From UJ101 sp965262705 (GTDB taxonomy: Bacteria > Bacteroidota > Bacteroidia > Flavobacteriales > UJ101), in the NCBI GenBank assembly GCA_965262705.1, contig OZ253556.1, positions 1,984,001-2,048,000 of the forward strand: a stretch of DNA of 64,000 nt, given 5' to 3'. This document shows positions 60,580 through 64,000 of the stretch, one piece after another (positions within the stretch are counted from its first letter, which is position 1; each line of letters opens with the position of its first letter). The notes below the pieces were generated by a model. The model had not been told where the DNA came from. It did not search any database and worked only from the letters and a program-made list of their open reading frames with translations. The position numbers were made by a program, and so were the translations under genes.

Positions 60580-61233
60580 GTGAAAAATATCTATATCATA
60601 GGGGCTGGGGGAAATGGCAAGGAAGTATTGTTTTTAATTGAAGAGATTAACCAGTTTTCCAAAACATTTGATTTTAAAGGATTTATTGATGAAGATAGCA
60701 ACAAAGAAGTCTTCAGCGTAGGTAATAATGAATATAAGGTATTTCAAGTAAGTGATTTTCTGTTGCAGCATGAAAATCGAAAAGATGAAATCTTTATAGC
60801 TATAGCTATAGGGACCCCGAATAATTTAAGCAGACTAATTAAGGAATTTAAAGGCTTTATATTTCCTAATTTAATTCATCCTGGCTTTATAGGAGACCTC
60901 AATGGCATAAAGCTGGGAAAAGGCAATATTATTACCTCCGGATGTATTTTCACTACGGATATTCAAATAGGGAATTTTAATTTATTTAATCGTAATGTAA
61001 CGGTAGGGCATGATTGCGTTATCGGTGATTGTAATGTGATTAATCCAGTAGTAAATATAAGTGGCGGAGTAAAAATAGGGAATAATAATTTAATAGGTGC
61101 GGGTGCTACAATTTTACAATATTTAAAAATAGGATCAGATTCAATACTAGGATCAGCTTCTTTATTAACTAAAGATTTATTAAGTAATAAATTAGCTATG
61201 GGTGTGCCAGCAAGAATCGTAAAAGATTTATAA
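60580..61233 (+). CDS. NeuD/PglD-like sugar O- or N-acyltransferase
   Basis: A 217-aa left-handed beta-helix acyltransferase. The N-terminal nucleotide-sugar-binding fold starts NIYIIGAGGNGKEVLFLI, and hexapeptide repeats run from residue ~95 (GDLNGIKLGKGNIITSG, VTVGHDCVIGDCNVINP) with the likely catalytic histidine in VGHDC. It ends with LAMGVPARIVKDL. The family acetylates sugars for surface polysaccharides; the substrate is unknown. The start is GTG. The 138 bases after it, before the next repeat, show no feature. Confidence 0.85.
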   Translation: MKNIYIIGAGGNGKEVLFLIEEINQFSKTFDFKGFIDEDSNKEVFSVGNNEYKVFQVSDFLLQHENRKDEIFIAIAIGTPNNLSRLIKEFKGFIFPNLIHPGFIGDLNGIKLGKGNIITSGCIFTTDIQIGNFNLFNRNVTVGHDCVIGDCNVINPVVNISGGVKIGNNNLIGAGATILQYLKIGSDSILGSASLLTKDLLSNKLAMGVPARIVKDL

Positions 61234-61371
61234 TAGGTTACATTAGGTAATCATTTTCTGAGCGATAAAATTACAGCATATTAATAGTAAAAGACTTTTT
61301 AATATATTTTTTACTATGTTCGTCTTAAACAATATTTTTTGCGAGGAAGTTGAAAAAAATATGTATATATT

Positions 61372-61602
61372 GAAATTTTTGCACAAAGCACTCTATCAAC
61401 TGCAAGTCAGCGTAAGCTAAATAAATACCATATCAACCTTTTGGTTGTGAGGATTTTAATTTCTCGTTAGCTTACCCTGTCGAAGCTTTAGGGTGGTTAC
61501 TAAGTGCTTTGCAGGCTCATTAATCGCTTGTCGAAGTAAGGAAGCAGTTTGAAGTTAGATGCTTTCTTTTTCATACTTTTTTATGTGTTCTGCGACGGTC
61601 TC
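61372..61602 (-). repeat. Dispersed repeat, ~231 bp, worn left end
   Basis: GAAATTTTTGCACAAAGCAC to GTGTTCTGCGACGGTCTC, with inserted REP-like CTGTCGAAGC and GCTTGTCGAAG pieces. The flanks do not match, and the left TIR is degenerate. Confidence 0.8.
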
Positions 61603-61676
61603 ATTACACTGACTTGCATTTGTCAGAGAACGGTTAATAACTTTGAAATATTTAATGATACCCATTACGCTATAAT

Positions 61677-63284
61677 ATGAGAAAACAAACCGCATATAAA
61701 TTGCATGAAATAAAAGAAAACAAATGCTATTTCTCATGGCTTGCTATTTTGCTGGCTTTATTATTCTTCTCGTGTAAAAAAAAACTTGAAGTTGATGATT
61801 CCAAAGTGTTCCGTCTAAATCGTTATGACGGGATTAGCTCACTAGACCCGGCTTTTGCTAAATCACAGAGTAATATCTGGATTACGCACCAACTTTTTAA
61901 TGGTTTGGTAGAATTAGACCGACACATGAATGTAATACCCGATATTGCAAAGCGCTGGACCATTTCAAAGGATGGAAAAACTTATAATTTTACTTTAAGA
62001 AATGATGTTTTTTTTCATAGAGATAAATCTTTTGGAGTAAGAGAGACCCGAAAAGTAAAAGCGAATGATTTTGTTTATAGTTTTCATCGCCTATTAGACA
62101 AAGAAGCAGCTTCACCAGGAGGATGGGTTCTATCGAATGTTCAATCTTTTCGGGCACTCAACGATTCTGTTTTACAAATAAAACTTAAAGCCGCTTTTCC
62201 TCCTTTTCTTGGACTTTTAACCACTGAGTACTGTTCGGTAGTCCCCAAAGAAGCGGTTACGTTTTACGGCGATGATTTTCGCAGGCATCCAGTGGGTACC
62301 GGTCCTTTTCAATTTAAAATATGGAAAGAGAATGTAAAACTCGTTTTACGAAAAAATCTGCTGTATTATGAAAAAGATTCTCATGGAAATCCGTTGCCCT
62401 ATCTTGAAGCGGTTGTTGTCTCTTTCCTACCCGATAAATACAGTGAATTTTTGCAACTCATACAAGGAAATTTAGATTTTGTTTCAGGATTAGACACCAG
62501 TTATAAAGATGAATTGCTTACGAGAAAAGGGCAGTTAAACCCGAAATATGAAAAAAAATTAACCCTGATAAAGCAAAACTATCTCAATACAGAATATTTA
62601 TGCTTTTATTTAGATGCTAAAAATACCATAGACAAACGTTTGCGCAAGGCGATTAATTATGGATTTGATAGAAAGAAAGCGATTAAATATCTAAGAAACA
62701 GCATCGGAGTGCCAGCAATCGGGGGGATGATTCCCAAAGGGCTACCTTCTTTTTATAAGAATGGTTACACCTATCAGCCTGAAAAAGCAAGTGCATTGAT
62801 TAATGATTATAAAAAAGAAAAGGGTCAAATCCCCTTAATAAACCTAACAACTACTTCGGATTATTTAGATATTTGCGAATATGTACAAGCAGAACTTAGC
62901 AAATTAGGCTTAGAAATAAAAATTGATGTAGTACCGGGATCAACCCTTAAAGAAGGCAAAGCCAACGGAAAATTTCAATTCTTCAGGGTGAGTTGGATTG
63001 CTGATTATCCTGATGGAGAAAGCTATTTATCAATATTTTATAGTAAAAATCACGCACCGGAAGGTCCTAACTATTCCCATTTTAAAAGCCTAACATTTGA
63101 TCAATGGTATAGCCGAGCAATTAAAGAGACAGACCGTAGAAAACGCCGGACTTTATATCAAAAAATGGATAGTTTAATGCTTCAGGAAGCACCGGTTGTA
63201 CCTTTATATTACGATGAAGTCACCCTTTTTGTAAGCAATAAGTTAAAAACTTTAAAAGCAATCCTATTAATTTACTCAATTTAA
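61677..63284 (+). CDS. Oligopeptide-binding lipoprotein (SBP_bac_5), 3' frameshift
   Basis: A 535-aa extracytoplasmic solute-binding protein of the OppA/DppA type. The lipobox is LFFSC near residue 33. LNRYDGISSLDPAFAKSQSN, DGKTYNFTLRNDVFFH and RHPVGTGPFQFKIWK are family motifs, and FFRVSWIADYPDGESYLSIFYS lies in the C-terminal lobe. The last residues (AILLIYSI) do not fit the family. Shifting by one base at ~63258 gives NPINLLNLKKVKKIR ending at a TAA at 63305-63307, the expected tail, so a single-base indel has altered the C-terminus. No permease genes are adjacent. Confidence 0.85.
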   Translation: MRKQTAYKLHEIKENKCYFSWLAILLALLFFSCKKKLEVDDSKVFRLNRYDGISSLDPAFAKSQSNIWITHQLFNGLVELDRHMNVIPDIAKRWTISKDGKTYNFTLRNDVFFHRDKSFGVRETRKVKANDFVYSFHRLLDKEAASPGGWVLSNVQSFRALNDSVLQIKLKAAFPPFLGLLTTEYCSVVPKEAVTFYGDDFRRHPVGTGPFQFKIWKENVKLVLRKNLLYYEKDSHGNPLPYLEAVVVSFLPDKYSEFLQLIQGNLDFVSGLDTSYKDELLTRKGQLNPKYEKKLTLIKQNYLNTEYLCFYLDAKNTIDKRLRKAINYGFDRKKAIKYLRNSIGVPAIGGMIPKGLPSFYKNGYTYQPEKASALINDYKKEKGQIPLINLTTTSDYLDICEYVQAELSKLGLEIKIDVVPGSTLKEGKANGKFQFFRVSWIADYPDGESYLSIFYSKNHAPEGPNYSHFKSLTFDQWYSRAIKETDRRKRRTLYQKMDSLMLQEAPVVPLYYDEVTLFVSNKLKTLKAILLIYSI

Positions 63285-63308
63285 AGAAAGTCAAGAAGAT
63301 TCGTTAAT

Positions 63309-63348
63309 GATATCTTTACAAAAAGTAAGTTTAAAAAGCTTTTGTCTC
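63309..63348. repeat. Possible minimal dispersed repeat, worn
   Basis: GATATCTTTACAAAAAGTAAG to AAGCTTTTGTCTC resembles a decayed short copy between two convergent genes. Weak evidence. Confidence 0.35.
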
Positions 63349-63349
63349 T

Positions 63350-63736
63350 CTAAATTTTAGTCCGCATCAAATTAATGATTAAAAGCCCCCAGCCTATAAT
63401 CATTAAAAAGCCTCCTATAGGGGTAACAGGACCTAAAAAAGTTTTTGAATAATTAAACTTATCTGCCAAAACAAGTCCGTAAATGCTAAATGAAAATAAA
63501 AAAATGCCTATAATAAACGCATATCCCATTGATTTTTGCAGCGCATTGGAAAAAGGGAAAAACATCCCTATAAAAAGTAATACTAGCGCATGATATATCT
63601 GGTATTTTACTCCAGTCTCAAAAATTTGTATTTTGTCTGAAGATAGTATTCGCTTCAGCAGATGACTCCCAAAAGCGCCTAGAATGACAGATAAAAAACC
63701 GTAGAAAGCGCCCGTAAATAAGATTATTTTTTTCAT
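63350..63736 (-). CDS. DUF423 family small membrane protein
   Basis: A 128-aa protein with four transmembrane helices. The N-terminus ILFTGAFYGFLSVILGAFGSHLLK and GVKYQIYHALVLLFIG are the DUF423 (YgdD-like) signatures, and the C-terminal GPVTPIGGFLMIIGWGLLII is also typical. The function is unknown. The frame is open to 63769, but the ATG at 63736 matches the family start. Confidence 0.85.
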   Translation of the reverse strand: MKKIILFTGAFYGFLSVILGAFGSHLLKRILSSDKIQIFETGVKYQIYHALVLLFIGMFFPFSNALQKSMGYAFIIGIFLFSFSIYGLVLADKFNYSKTFLGPVTPIGGFLMIIGWGLLIINLMRTKI

Positions 63737-63797
63737 TTTAAATATATGTAAAATTAAAAACCTCCTCAAAATTATAAATTATCCTCTAAATAATGGC

Positions 63798-63805
63798 TAT
63801 TTTTG
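63798..63805 (+). promoter_or_regulatory. TAnnTTTG -7 box of bioB
   Basis: TATTTTTG lies 26 bases before the bioB ATG at 63832. No good -33 TTG is visible. It lies in the gap between the divergent DUF423 gene and bioB. Confidence 0.5.
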
Positions 63806-63831
63806 TACAGTGAAGTTGGAAAAATATTTTT

Positions 63832-64000
63832 ATGAACCCTTATATTACGCCAAGAAATAACTGGACAAAAAAGGAAATTATTGATTTATATCACAATCCT
63901 TTTATGGAGTTGCTGTATGAAGCCGCTCAAGTACATCGCGCACATCACAACCCGAATACCGTTCAGGTGAGTACCCTGCTTTCTATCAAAACGGGGGGCT
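63832..64000 (+). CDS. bioB: Biotin synthase, N-terminal part
   Basis: The first 56 codons of BioB, cut by the window edge. NWTKKEIIDLYHNPFMELLYEAAQVHRAHHNPNTVQVSTLLSIKTGG matches the start of biotin synthases; the radical SAM cysteines would follow directly. It inserts sulfur into dethiobiotin. Only the N-terminus can be judged. Confidence 0.88.
   Translation, partial: MNPYITPRNNWTKKEIIDLYHNPFMELLYEAAQVHRAHHNPNTVQVSTLLSIKTGG

Noticed and set aside
97..63348. CRISPR array
   Set aside because: The repeats are dispersed, variable in length and orientation, and not separated by uniform spacers; no cas genes are present.

Overview
The window is AT-rich DNA from a member of the Bacteroidota, most likely the Flavobacteriales. 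The evidence is the gene content (bacillithiol deacetylase BshB1, DUF349, DUF4301, DUF2723 and DUF3332 proteins, a fused CcoNO cbb3 oxidase, a monofunctional aspartokinase), the absence of Shine-Dalgarno sequences, and several promoters with the Bacteroidota -7 box TAnnTTTG. No genus can be named from sequence alone.

Most genes are housekeeping or metabolic and stand alone or in pairs. Left third (1-27 kb): lysC, hemW, a DUF4153 membrane protein, a HAD phosphatase, an Fe-S oxidoreductase, an MCE lipid-transport protein, rplS, aroE, DUF349, DUF4301, sdaA, a GH47 mannosidase lipoprotein, recO, a large lipoprotein, a broken glycosyltransferase, a broken gltBD locus, sucC, prmA-clpS. Middle (27-47 kb): a GNAT-like protein, bshB1, DUF3332, mlaEF, a SprT-like protein with manC, tRNA-Gln, a DUF2723 protein and the cbb3 cluster ccoI-S-NO-Q-P-G, then ilvC. 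Right third (47-64 kb): an accessory island with a glycine-zipper peptide operon, three copies of a structured repeat and an IS5-like element; then ligA, thiL, a Panacea toxin-antitoxin pair, a GT9 glycosyltransferase, argH, a NeuD-like acyltransferase, an oligopeptide-binding lipoprotein, a DUF423 protein and the start of bioB.

The dominant non-coding feature is a family of about 30 dispersed intergenic repeats with terminal inverted repeats GAGACCGTTGCA / TGCAACGGTCTC. They range from 35-45 bp palindromes to about 250 bp, and three copies are exactly 187 bp. At least eleven copies are flanked by perfect 5-bp direct repeats, so they are, or recently were, mobile MITE-like elements. The only complete IS (IS5-like, 50580-51852) carries nearly the same ends and is the obvious candidate source of transposase. 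One copy sits inside an older one, one lies exactly at the break that removed most of gltB, and several run in frame into neighbouring genes and create false N-termini.

There are clear signs of gene erosion: gltB truncated and gltD with several stops and frameshifts, a glycosyltransferase split by a 20-bp tandem duplication, a PH-domain protein cut by the IS, and a late frameshift in the oligopeptide-binding protein. Together with the repeats this suggests a host-restricted or recently bottlenecked lineage. That last point is inference.
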